Source of the DNA: Myxococcota bacterium
GTDB taxonomy: Bacteria > Myxococcota_A > UBA796
Reading direction: 5' to 3'
DNA: 44,487 nt
NCBI GenBank assembly: GCA_029251165.1
Contig: JAQXDW010000093.1
Span: forward strand, 1 to 44,487
Program-made: the position numbers and the translations under genes
Shown here: one piece after another, positions 33,654 to 42,200 of the stretch
How the letters are laid out: every line of letters begins with the position of its first letter
Position numbering within the stretch: position 1 is the first letter of the stretch
The notes under the pieces: model-generated
Seen by the model: only the letters and a program-made list of their open reading frames with translations
Database searches by the model: none
Told to the model about the DNA's origin: nothing

Positions 33654-35053
33654 TCCTCGCACTGCTGGCCTGCTCCGGAGGGGACGACTCCGCCCCGGCA
33701 GCCCCCTCCCCCGTAGACTCCGACCCCACCCCCGCAGACTCGGCCGCCCCCGACACCCGTGGCCTCCTGCCGCTCGCTCGGCTCCCAGAGCTTGAGGACC
33801 TCGACCCCGCAGACGGCGCGGTCCGGGTCGCGTTGGTCGCAGCTCCGCACACCCACAGCTTCACCGACACCGACAACACCACACACACCGTCGACGGCTT
33901 CGCCTACAGCAGCAGCGGCACCCCCCTCATCCGCGCGCAGCTCGGCGACACCTTCACCGCTGACTTCACCAACGACCTCGACGAGCCCACCACCATCCAC
34001 TGGCACGGCCTCGCGGTGCCCTACGACATGGACGGCGTGACCTGGACCGCCGATCCCATCGGACCCGGCGAAGGCTTCACCTACACCTTCACCCTCACCG
34101 AGCCCGGCACGTTCTGGTTCCACCCCCACTTCAACACCGACGAGCAGGTCTCCGGTGGGCTGTATGGGGTGCTCATCGTAGAGGATCCAGCCGACCCAGC
34201 GGTCGACGAGGACCTCGTGCTGCTGATCGACGACTGGGACCTCGATCCGATCACCGCCGAGATCGACGACATGGACCACGACCACGTCGCCGCCGAGGGC
34301 TCCTGGACGGTCAACGGTCAGCTCCAGCCCACCCTCACCCTCGACGGCGGCAGCGCGCTTCGGGTCCGGGTGCTCAACGTCTCCAACCTCGGCTACCTCG
34401 ACCTCACCTGGCCCGACATCCGGCAGCTCGGGAGCGACCAGGGCATCGGCGGTGCGCTCTCCTCGCCCGACAGCATCGTGCTCTCCCCCGGGGATCGGGC
34501 CGAGGCGGAGTGGCTCATCGGCGAGGACAGCTTCACCCTCGACGATGCGCCCTACGTCCACCAGGGTGGCTCGGCCTGGGGCGAGGCGTCAGCGCTGATG
34601 GACGTCGAGATCGGCACCCCATCGGCGGCTCCGTCTGGCCTCGACTGGCCGTTCTCGGGCCTGATGCCGACGCCCGATCCCGGCCACACCGACATCACCT
34701 ACGTCTTCTCTGGCTCTCGGGAGACCGGGGTGTGGCTGATGAACGGCGCGGTGTTCCCCGACGGCGACATCGACGAGGTCACCCTCGGCGACGACGCGAT
34801 CATCGAGGTGCGCAACCTCTCGCCGGCAGAGCACCCCTACCATCTCCACGGCATGCCGTTCGAGGTGCTCTCCATCGACGGCATCGCTCCGGCTGCTCGC
34901 CAGATGGAGGACACCCTCAACCTCGGGGTCTACAGCACCGTGCGGCTCCGAGTCGAGGGGAACAACCCCGGCGACTGGATGAGTCACTGCCACATCCTGC
35001 CCCACGCTGAGGGCGGGATGATGAGCGTTCTTCGTGTCAATTCCCCTAAGTGA
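33650..35053 (+). CDS. Multicopper oxidase lipoprotein
   Basis: 467 aa, ATG 33650, coupled to the cytochrome gene by ATGA. The leader MILALLACSGG is a minimal lipobox (Cys8), followed by an Asp/Pro-rich tether. Three cupredoxin domains carry all four copper motifs: HWHG (117-120), HPH (158-160), HPYHLHG (395-401) and HCHILPHAEGGM (446-457), giving the T1 Cys447 with axial Met457 and the trinuclear cluster ligands. Multicopper oxidases oxidise phenols, metals (Cu(I), Mn, Fe) or nitrogen species while reducing oxygen. A C-terminal T1 Met and nearby cusCBA are consistent with a cuprous-oxidase role, but that is inference. The protein should sit in the periplasm or on the outer membrane. Confidence 0.95.
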   Translation: MILALLACSGGDDSAPAAPSPVDSDPTPADSAAPDTRGLLPLARLPELEDLDPADGAVRVALVAAPHTHSFTDTDNTTHTVDGFAYSSSGTPLIRAQLGDTFTADFTNDLDEPTTIHWHGLAVPYDMDGVTWTADPIGPGEGFTYTFTLTEPGTFWFHPHFNTDEQVSGGLYGVLIVEDPADPAVDEDLVLLIDDWDLDPITAEIDDMDHDHVAAEGSWTVNGQLQPTLTLDGGSALRVRVLNVSNLGYLDLTWPDIRQLGSDQGIGGALSSPDSIVLSPGDRAEAEWLIGEDSFTLDDAPYVHQGGSAWGEASALMDVEIGTPSAAPSGLDWPFSGLMPTPDPGHTDITYVFSGSRETGVWLMNGAVFPDGDIDEVTLGDDAIIEVRNLSPAEHPYHLHGMPFEVLSIDGIAPAARQMEDTLNLGVYSTVRLRVEGNNPGDWMSHCHILPHAEGGMMSVLRVNSPK

Positions 35054-35071
35054 CTCACGCTTTAGGTCACC

Positions 35072-35590
35072 ATGCATCAGGTCCGGCTCTTGATCGCCTG
35101 TGACAACAAGAAGCGAAGAAGTCGAGGCTGAAGACACCCTCTTGGAAGACACCGCCGAGCCCTCAGAATGAGGTCGAGGAAGAGGCTCCAGGGGACACCT
35201 CGATGAGCCGCGACGATGCCTCCTCCCAGGAGGTCTGCGAGCTGCAGGAGGGGAGAGCGAGGCGTCCCGCCTGGCCGCCTCAGAGTCCGAGGCAGCCCAG
35301 CCGGTGGGGCGTCCCTGGAGGTACCAGAGTGGCTGGCCTCCCTGCGCGTCTTCGCTGATGAGGGCGTGACCTCCGAGCTCGGCCCCGCTGAGCAGATGAC
35401 CGACGCGACCCTCAACAGAGCCTGCCCCGATGCCAGCATCTCCCCTCAGTCCTGGGCAATCCACCGCTGGGGTTCCTGCCCCGTTCTGTTCTACGAAGGC
35501 CCCGAAGAGACGGGGTTTGCGGTCCTCGAAGAGTCGGTGTTCCTCTTCGGCTGCCAGGCTGATCCTTCGTCGGCCAGGCACTCATCAACG
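35072..35590 (+). pseudogene. Frameshifted lipoprotein remnant
   Basis: ATG 35072 begins MHQVRLLIACDNKK with a clear lipobox (LIAC), but the frame ends at codon 20. Shifting frames gives a continuous acidic, lipoprotein-like tether: EEVEAEDTLLEDTAEPSE, then NEVEEEAPGDTSMSRDDASS, QEVCELQEG, EASRLAASESEAAQPVG, and finally a globular-looking piece (WLASLRVFADEGVTSELG, EQMTDATLNRACPDASIS, EETGFAVLEESVFLFG) up to about 35570. I read this as one lipoprotein gene broken by at least three indels. It lies downstream of the multicopper oxidase on the same strand and may once have been in that operon. The family is unknown. Confidence 0.5.
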
Positions 35591-35631
35591 CTCCCTGCGA
35601 GATCCCAGCACCATCTGGAGAGGCGCTGCGG

Positions 35632-35847
35632 CTACATCTCCATGTCGCCTTCGGTCATGCAGTGGTCGGTGCCATCACCCATCGCGTGGCAGATCATCCC
35701 AGAAGCCGCGCAGTCCTCGGACTCCACAAGCTCTCCGTCGACGCACTCCATGAGGACCTCACCAGCGCAGGTGAACTCATCATCCGCGCACTCACCGCCG
35801 CAGCCGATCACGGTGAGCAGCGCCATCACGAAAATTGAACCCATCAT
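35632..35847 (-). CDS. Small cysteine-rich lipoprotein
   Basis: 71 aa from ATG 35847, with aaggag upstream. The signal MMGSIFVMALLTVIGC ends in a lipobox and has no basic residue. The mature part is short, acidic and rich in Cys (ECADDEFTCAG, MECVDGELVESEDCAASG, MICHAMGDGTDHC), suggesting a disulfide-bonded knob on a lipid anchor. Similar tiny disulfide-rich lipoproteins occur in Myxococcota genomes. No enzymatic motif is present. It could bind metal through Cys, His and Asp. It is divergent from the next gene, with about 85 bp between starts. Confidence 0.8.
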   Translation of the reverse strand: MMGSIFVMALLTVIGCGGECADDEFTCAGEVLMECVDGELVESEDCAASGMICHAMGDGTDHCMTEGDMEM

Positions 35848-35932
35848 ATCGTCTCCTTTCCGTAGGTGTTCCCCCTGTATCCAAGGAGCCCACAAACATC
35901 ATCCGGCTCCATGAAGCGGTATGTTGCTCAAC

Positions 35933-36406
35933 ATGCAGACCCTTCTCCTCATCCTCCCCGCCCTCGCCCATGGCCCGTCCGAGCCCCAGGTGATGGCCGC
36001 CTCGCTCGATGAGCATGAACGCTACATCCTCCCCGAGCCGCTGCCCGAAGACAGCAGCGCGGTGATCACCGTGGGACCGGCAGAGGTGATGGGCAGCTAC
36101 AACCGTCAGACCATCGCCGCGGCCCTTGAGGACCTCACCCCCGCCACAAGGGTCTGCTACCAGTTCGGCCTCGACGACGCCGAGCACCCGGCGGGCACCG
36201 GCCGCATCGTCTTCCAGACCACCATGTACGCCACCGGCATGAAGACCGCCTTCACCATCGGCACCAACACGCTGCACCACCCCGAGGTCGAGGACTGCGT
36301 GGCCCGGGTGCTCAAGACTGTCGACCTGCCGAAGCCGCTGCGCGGGGTCATCACCTTGAGCATCCCGGTAGACTTCGGCGGACGGGCCGAGCAGGGCTCG
36401 ATGTGA
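35933..36406 (+). CDS. Exported protein with AgmX/PglI-type C-terminal domain
   Basis: 157 aa from ATG 35933 (ATG 35921 is an alternative). A very short signal (MQTLLLILPALA then HG) suggests Sec export. The C-terminal ~95 residues fit the AgmX/PglI C-terminal domain (TonB-like fold): TRVCYQFGLDD, TGRIVFQTTMYATGMK, DCVARVLKTVDLPKPLRG, ending VDFGG. The two cysteines (RVCYQ and EDCVA) are at the conserved positions. In Myxococcus, proteins with this domain are tied to gliding motility and envelope functions. It sits directly upstream of the cus promoter but is separated from the operon by about 146 bp of regulatory DNA. Confidence 0.8.
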   Translation: MQTLLLILPALAHGPSEPQVMAASLDEHERYILPEPLPEDSSAVITVGPAEVMGSYNRQTIAAALEDLTPATRVCYQFGLDDAEHPAGTGRIVFQTTMYATGMKTAFTIGTNTLHHPEVEDCVARVLKTVDLPKPLRGVITLSIPVDFGGRAEQGSM

Positions 36407-36411
36407 AGATG

Positions 36412-36431
36412 GGTTGACAATAGTCTCAACC
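36412..36431 (+). promoter_or_regulatory. Putative enhancer (UAS) dyad for cusCBA
   Basis: ggttga (36412-36417), 8 bp, tcaacc (36426-36431) form a perfect 6+6 dyad centred about 85 bp before the -24 element of the sigma-54 promoter. Position and symmetry match binding sites of NtrC-type activators. The ttgaca within it is not followed by a -10 box. Confidence 0.6.
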
Positions 36432-36506
36432 GCGCCCAACACGCCCACATCTCGCAGCCATCGCGCGGCACGGTCACCAGGGCATCTCCGCCACGACAGG
36501 CAAGAC

Positions 36507-36522
36507 TGGCACGACGCTTGCT
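36507..36522 (+). promoter_or_regulatory. Sigma-54 (-24/-12) promoter of cusCBA
   Basis: tggcacg (36507-36513), four bases, ttgct (36518-36522) match the sigma-54 consensus TGGCACG-N4-TTGCW at every position. The expected transcript start is near 36533, about 20 bp before the cusC start. It requires an AAA+ activator such as the one at 29991-31319. Confidence 0.85.
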
Positions 36523-36552
36523 TCAAGCTGAAGCTCAACCTCGGATGTACCG

Positions 36553-37803
36553 TTGTCCTTTCTCGCCCTCCTGCTCCTTCGCCCAGCCCTCGCCGGAGAT
36601 GTCCCGGAGACGTCTGAGTACCTGGTGGAGCAGGCCATCACCCACAGCCCCTCTCTCGACGCGCTCCAGGCCCGGGAGCAGGCGCTCCGCAGCCAGGTGG
36701 AGGCGGCCGGTGTGTGGGCAGACCCATCGGTCTCCCTGGAGTACAGCAACGTCCCGCTCGTCAGCCCGACCCTCTCCAGCAGCATGATGGCCGGCGTCCA
36801 GGTTCGCGCCTTCCAGACCCTCCGTCCTCGCGGCTGGAGCGCGCTGGCCCAGGAGCATGCCGCGCTTGAGGCCGATGCTGCCGGGCTCGCCATTGGAGAG
36901 GCCACGCTCCAGCTGACAGTGTCGGTCCAGCAGACCTGGTGGCTCCTGGTGCGCTCCCGGCTTCTCCAAGCCGTCACCGCCGAGCACATCGCCCGGGCCG
37001 AGGAGCTGCTGTCCGCCGCCCGCACCCGCTATGAGACCGGCAGCCTCGGCCAGCACGCGGTGCTTCGCCTGGAGGTCCTCTCCGCGCAGCTCACCGACGG
37101 CCTCCAGGACTTCACCCTCACCGAGCAGGAGCTGCTCGCAGCACTGACCGTCGCAATCGGCGAGCGCCCGAGCCTCCAGCCCACGCCCGCCAGTGTCTCA
37201 CCACAGCCGCCACCCGAAGACCGCGACTGGCTCGCCATCGCGCGGACACACCGTCCGCTGCTCGAGCGTCTTCAGGCCGACACCGACATCGCCGAGGCGA
37301 GCGGTGCCCTGGCCCGTGCAGACGGTCGACCAGACATCAGCGTGTGGGCCGGCTACCGGGTGCGCACCGCCGAGAGCCAGAGCGATCGCGGCGAGGATCT
37401 CGTCTCCGTCGGACTCAGCGTGCCGATCCCGGTCGGGAGCGCCGACCGAGCAGATGCCGCCGTCGCAGCAGCCAGCCAGCAAGCCGCCGCCGCCGGCCAC
37501 ACCCTTCAGGCTGCCGAGGTCCACATCGACGCGAACATGGAGACCACGCTCGCCCGCTGGATCCGCGCAGACGACAAGGCCACGCACTACCGCGACCGCC
37601 TCATCCCAGGTGCTCAGGCGGTCCTGGAGACCACCCAGGCAGACTTCTCGGTCGGTCGAGCGGACTTCGCCTCGCTGTTCGAGGCCGAGGTCGCCCTGCT
37701 GTCCCTGAAGCGTGCGTACATCATCGCCGCCACAGAGACCCGAATCCAGCACGCTGCTGCCATCGCAACCCTCGGAACCTCTCCGCTCGGAGCGCAGCCA
37801 TGA
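36553..37803 (+). CDS. cusC: CusC/TolC-type outer membrane efflux protein
   Basis: 416 aa. TTG 36553 is the only start after an in-frame TGA (36529-36531). It lacks a clear ribosome site. The signal MSFLALLLLRPALA then GD is short but plausible. Two repeats of the TolC/OEP fold are seen: long alpha-helical coils (ALQAREQALRSQVEAAGV, RAEELLSAARTRYETGSLGQ and the duplicated second half ADTDIAEASGALARADGR, TTQADFSVGRADFASLF) with beta-barrel strands (DPSVSLEYSN, DISVWAGYRV). It forms the outer-membrane channel of a tripartite pump. It overlaps cusB in an ATGA junction and is the first gene of the sigma-54-driven operon. Confidence 0.92.
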   Translation: MSFLALLLLRPALAGDVPETSEYLVEQAITHSPSLDALQAREQALRSQVEAAGVWADPSVSLEYSNVPLVSPTLSSSMMAGVQVRAFQTLRPRGWSALAQEHAALEADAAGLAIGEATLQLTVSVQQTWWLLVRSRLLQAVTAEHIARAEELLSAARTRYETGSLGQHAVLRLEVLSAQLTDGLQDFTLTEQELLAALTVAIGERPSLQPTPASVSPQPPPEDRDWLAIARTHRPLLERLQADTDIAEASGALARADGRPDISVWAGYRVRTAESQSDRGEDLVSVGLSVPIPVGSADRADAAVAAASQQAAAAGHTLQAAEVHIDANMETTLARWIRADDKATHYRDRLIPGAQAVLETTQADFSVGRADFASLFEAEVALLSLKRAYIIAATETRIQHAAAIATLGTSPLGAQP

Positions 37804-39284
37804 TTCGTCTCCTCTGTCTCCTGCTGCTCAGCATCCTCGCGGTCCTGCCCGGCTGCGAGCAGCCCGCTGCCGAGGTGAGCGCGGAGCTGCACACCTGCGG
37901 CATGCACCCCCAGGTCGTTCAAGAAGGCCCCGGCTCCTGCCCGATCTGCGGCATGGACCTCACCCCGATGGGAGCGGCGACAGCCCCGATGGATGCCGCC
38001 GTTCAGATCAGCCCTGGGGTCATCCAGCAGATCGGCGTGGAGACTGCACCCGTCGAGAAGACCACCGTCTTCCGGCACATCCGAACCATCGGCGAGGTGG
38101 AGGTTGGAGAGGACGAGCTGGCAGTGGTCAACCTGCGGTTCTCCGGGTGGGTCGAGCGCATCCAGGTCGACAAGACCGGCGACGAGGTTCGCACAGGGCA
38201 AACACTGTTCGAGATTTACTCTCCCGAGCTGGTCGCGGCCCAGGAGGAGTACCTGCTCGCCCTCCGCACACAGGGCCCCGAGGCACCTCTCGCCCGCTCT
38301 GCCCGTCGGAAGCTGGAGCTGTGGAACCTCTCCAGTCGAGACATCGACCGCATCGCATCATCGGGCATCGCCAGCCGGACCATGCCGATCCGAGCCCCGC
38401 AGTCCGGCTTCGTGCTGCACAAGAATCTCGTGGAGGGCGCCCGGGTCTCTGAGGGGCAGGACCTCTACCGCATCGGCAACCTCCAGCGCATCTGGGTCAC
38501 CGCCGAGGTCTACGAGCACGACGCGCCGTGGGTTGAGGAAGGTCAGCCAGCCCAGCTGGAGATGACCCACCTCGCCGGCCAGGTCATCGAGGGTGTTGTC
38601 TCCTACATCTACCCGACGATGAACCCCGACAGCCGGACCCTCACCGTGCGCCTGGAGTTCGACAACCCCGGCGTCCGCCTCAAGCCAGGCATGTTCGCAA
38701 CGGTCCACATCCAGTACCGCCGGCAGGACGACGTGCTCGCGGTGCCCTTGGAGGCCATTCTTCACTCCGGGCGCCGCCAGCTCGTATTCATTGCGCTGGG
38801 ACAGGGACGCTTTGAGCCACGAGAGGTCACCACCGGGCTCACCGGAGACCACCGGATGATCGAGGTCACTGGCGGTCTGAGCGCCGGTGAAGAGGTCGTC
38901 ACCAGCGCCCAATTCCTCATCGACTCGGAGAGCCAGCTCCAGGAGGCGCTCCAGAAGATCCTCGCATCCTCCAAGGGAGCCGTCAGCCCGAAGCACAGCA
39001 GCGACACCCTCTGGTCCTGCCCGATGCATCCAGAGGTCCTCTCCGAGAGCCGGGACAAGTGCACTGAGTGCGGCATGTTCCTCGAAGAGCGTTCCGGAAC
39101 GCCAGCGGAGCGAGAGGCGGTCTACGGGCCGAAGGGTGCGCAGCCCGGGCAGTACACCTGCCCGATGCACCCCGAGGTCGTCTCTGATGAGCCCGGACGC
39201 TGCCCCGACTGCAGCATGTTCTTAGAGCAGGTCCCCGAGGCGGTGCAGGATGACCACGCGCCCGCTGCGGGACGGCCCGGATGA
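37800..39284 (+). CDS. cusB: CusB-type periplasmic adaptor with three heavy-metal-binding modules
   Basis: 494 aa, ATG 37800, overlapping cusC (ATGA). The lipoprotein signal MIRLLCLLLLSILAVLPGC anchors it. A heavy-metal-binding domain (HMBD) lies at about 31-57 (TCGMHP...CPICGMDL), then the adaptor core: barrel-sandwich hybrid (FSGWVERIQVDKTGDEVRTG, PIRAPQSGFVLHKNLVEGA), hairpin (SPELVAAQEEYLLALRTQ), beta-barrel (WVTAEVYEHDAPWVEEGQ, VRLKPGMFATVHI) and membrane-proximal domain (EVTTGLTGDHRMIEVTGGL). Two more HMBD copies end the protein (from about 405 and 452; CPMHPEV...CxxC/SMFLE). These Cys/Met/His modules bind Cu(I), Ag(I) or similar soft metals. The adaptor links CusA to CusC and can hand metal to the pump. 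Confidence 0.95.
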   Translation: MIRLLCLLLLSILAVLPGCEQPAAEVSAELHTCGMHPQVVQEGPGSCPICGMDLTPMGAATAPMDAAVQISPGVIQQIGVETAPVEKTTVFRHIRTIGEVEVGEDELAVVNLRFSGWVERIQVDKTGDEVRTGQTLFEIYSPELVAAQEEYLLALRTQGPEAPLARSARRKLELWNLSSRDIDRIASSGIASRTMPIRAPQSGFVLHKNLVEGARVSEGQDLYRIGNLQRIWVTAEVYEHDAPWVEEGQPAQLEMTHLAGQVIEGVVSYIYPTMNPDSRTLTVRLEFDNPGVRLKPGMFATVHIQYRRQDDVLAVPLEAILHSGRRQLVFIALGQGRFEPREVTTGLTGDHRMIEVTGGLSAGEEVVTSAQFLIDSESQLQEALQKILASSKGAVSPKHSSDTLWSCPMHPEVLSESRDKCTECGMFLEERSGTPAEREAVYGPKGAQPGQYTCPMHPEVVSDEPGRCPDCSMFLEQVPEAVQDDHAPAAGRPG

Positions 39285-42200
39285 TCCAGCGCGTCATCGA
39301 GCTGAGCGTCCGCAACCGGGTCTTCGTCCTGCTGATCGCTGCGCTGGTGTCGGTCGTGGGAGGGCTGACACTGCGGCAGCTCCCGATCGATGCCATCCCC
39401 GACCTCTCCGACGTCCAGGTCATCGTCTACACCAAGCACCCCGGTCAAGCCCCCCAGGTCATCGAGGATCAGGTCACCTACCCGCTGGCCACCGCGATGC
39501 TCTCGGTTCCATACGCCAAGAACGTACGCGGATACTCCTTCTTTGGCTTCTCGATGGTCTATGTGATCTTCGAGGACGGCACCGATCTGTACTGGGCACG
39601 CTCTCGGGTGCTGGAGTACCTCAACGTCGTGCAGGGCCGGCTCCCAGACGGGGTGACCGCGCAGCTCGGACCTGACGCCACCGGGGTCGGCTGGATCTAC
39701 CAGTACACCCTCACCGACTTCACCCCCCGCGCCGAGGTTCTCCGTGCCGCGCTCGATGCCGACGGCGACCACATGGTCTCTGACCGAGAGCTCCCCGCAC
39801 CGGACAGTGGCTCGGTATACACTGCGTCTACTCTTGCCGCGCTGCTGACGGTCCCCACACCGCCCACCAAGGCGACCTCGCCAGCGGCATGGACCGACGA
39901 GTCCCTGCACTACCTCGTCGCGTGCTTTGATGCCGACAGCGACGGCCAGATCTCACCAGCAGAGCTGGCAAACGCCGCCAATTTCCGAGGGGTGAGTCTC
40001 GACCGACTGCGCGCGATCCAAGACTGGTACCTCCGCTACGACCTGATGAGCCTCCAGGGCGTCTCCGAGGTCGCCAGCGTGGGCGGGTTCGTCAAGCAGT
40101 ACCAGGTCGAGGTCGATCCAGAGAAGCTGCGGGCACACAAGGTCTCGCTGCGTGCGGTAAAGGCAGCGATCCAGGACGCCAACCTCGACGTCAGCGGGCG
40201 CCTCATCGAGATGGCAGAGACCGAGTACATGATCCGTGGTCAGGGCTACATCGGCTCGATCGAGGACCTCCAGACCGTTCCTGTCGGGCTCGACGCCGAT
40301 CAGCACACCCCCGTCCTCCTCTCCCAGGTCGCTCGGGTCCAGATCGGCCCCGAGGCGCGCCGGGGAATCGTCGATGTCAACGGCGAGGGCGAGGTGGTGA
40401 GCGGCATCGTGGTCATGCGCTCCGGCGAGAACGCCAGCGCGGTGATCGATCGGGTCGAGGCGCGACTGGCATCGCTGAAGGCCGGGCTGCCAGAAGGGGT
40501 TGAGATCCACACCGCCTACGACCGCTCCAGCCTCATCGAGCGAGCAGTCTCCACGCTGAAGCACAAGCTGGTGGAGGAGATGGTCGTCGTGGCGCTCGTC
40601 TGCGTGGTGTTCCTCCTGCACCTCCGCAGCGCCCTGGTGGCGATCATCACCCTTCCGATCGGGGTGGCGATGGCGTTCATCGGCATGAACCTCCTCGACA
40701 TGAACGCCAACATCATGAGCCTCGGCGGCATCGCGATCGCGATCGGCGTGATGGTCGACGCCAGCGTGGTGATGGTCGAGAACCTCCACAAGCACCGGGA
40801 GCGACACCCCGAGGCAGATCAGGTCGAGCTGGTCATCAACGCCAGCCGAGAGGTCGGTCCAGCGCTGTTCTTCTCACTGCTCATCGTCACCGTCAGCTTC
40901 CTGCCGGTGTTCACGCTCCAGCAGCAGGAGGGCCGGATGTTCGCCCCCCTCGCGACCACCAAGACCTTCGCGATGGCCGCCTCTGCCCTGCTGGCGATCA
41001 CCGTCATCCCCGCCCTGATGGTCTACCTCGTGCGCGGACGCATCCGCCCCGAGCGTGACAACCCGATCTCCCGGCTCTGCATCAGGCTGTACCGCCCGGT
41101 GCTCTCCGGCGTCCTGCGCTTCCCACGGCTCACCGTCCTCCTCGGCATCCTCCTCGCCGCCGCGACGGCGTGGCCGTACAGTCGGCTGGGCAACGAGTTC
41201 ATGCCGCCGCTCAACGAGGGCGATCTCCTCTACATGCCCACCACTCCGCCGGGCATCTCGATCACCGCCGCGAAGGACCTCCTCCAGGAGACCGACCGGA
41301 TCATCGCCGCCCACCCCCAGGTCACCAACGTCCTCGGTAAGATCGGCCGGGCCGAGACCGCCACGGACCCCGCGCCGCTCACCATGATCGAGACCACGAT
41401 CCTGCTGACGGACACCGAGACCTGGCCTGCGGACAAGACCATCGAGGACATCATCGGTGAGCTCGACGACATGGTGCAGCTCCCGGGCGTGACCAACGCC
41501 TGGACGATGCCGATCAAGACCCGCATCGACATGCTCGCCACCGGCATCAAGACACCAGTCGGGATCAAGCTGCTGGGAGACGACCTCAGCGAGCTCTCCG
41601 CAGTCGGCGCCCAGATCGAGGGGGTGCTCCAGGGGGTCGCGGGCACCGCGAGCGTCTACTCCGAGCGGGTGGTCGGCGGGAACTACATCGACGTGCAGAT
41701 CCGCCGCACCGACGCGGCCCGCTACGGCCTCAACGTCCGCGATGTCCAGGATGTCATCACGTCAGCGGTCGGCGGGATGAACGTCACCGAGACGGTCGAG
41801 GGACTGGAGCGCTACCCGGTCAACGTTCGCTATCCGCGAGAGCTTCGAAGCAACCTGGAGGAGCTTCGGCAGGTCGCGGTCCACACGCCGATGGGGCACA
41901 CCGTGCCGCTGGGTCAGGTCGCCGACATCTCCGTCACCAAGGGCGCGCCGGCCATCAAGAGCGAGAACGCCCGCCGGACTGCCTGGATCTTCGTCGACCT
42001 GAGCACCGACGACGTCGGCGGCTATGTGGAGGCCGCGAAGCAGGTCGTCGAGGCCAAGGTTGTCCTGCCCGACGGGGTCTCGCTCGTCTGGTCGGGACAG
42101 TACGAGTACATGCAGCGGGCCAACGAGCGCCTCTCGGTCGTCATCCCGATCACCCTCGGCATCATCTTCATCCTGCTCTACGCACACTTCCGCAGGCTCG

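Noticed and set aside
36414..36419. Perfect ttgaca as a sigma-70 -35 box for cusC
   Set aside because: No -10 box lies 16-19 bp downstream, and the hexamer is part of the enhancer-like dyad.
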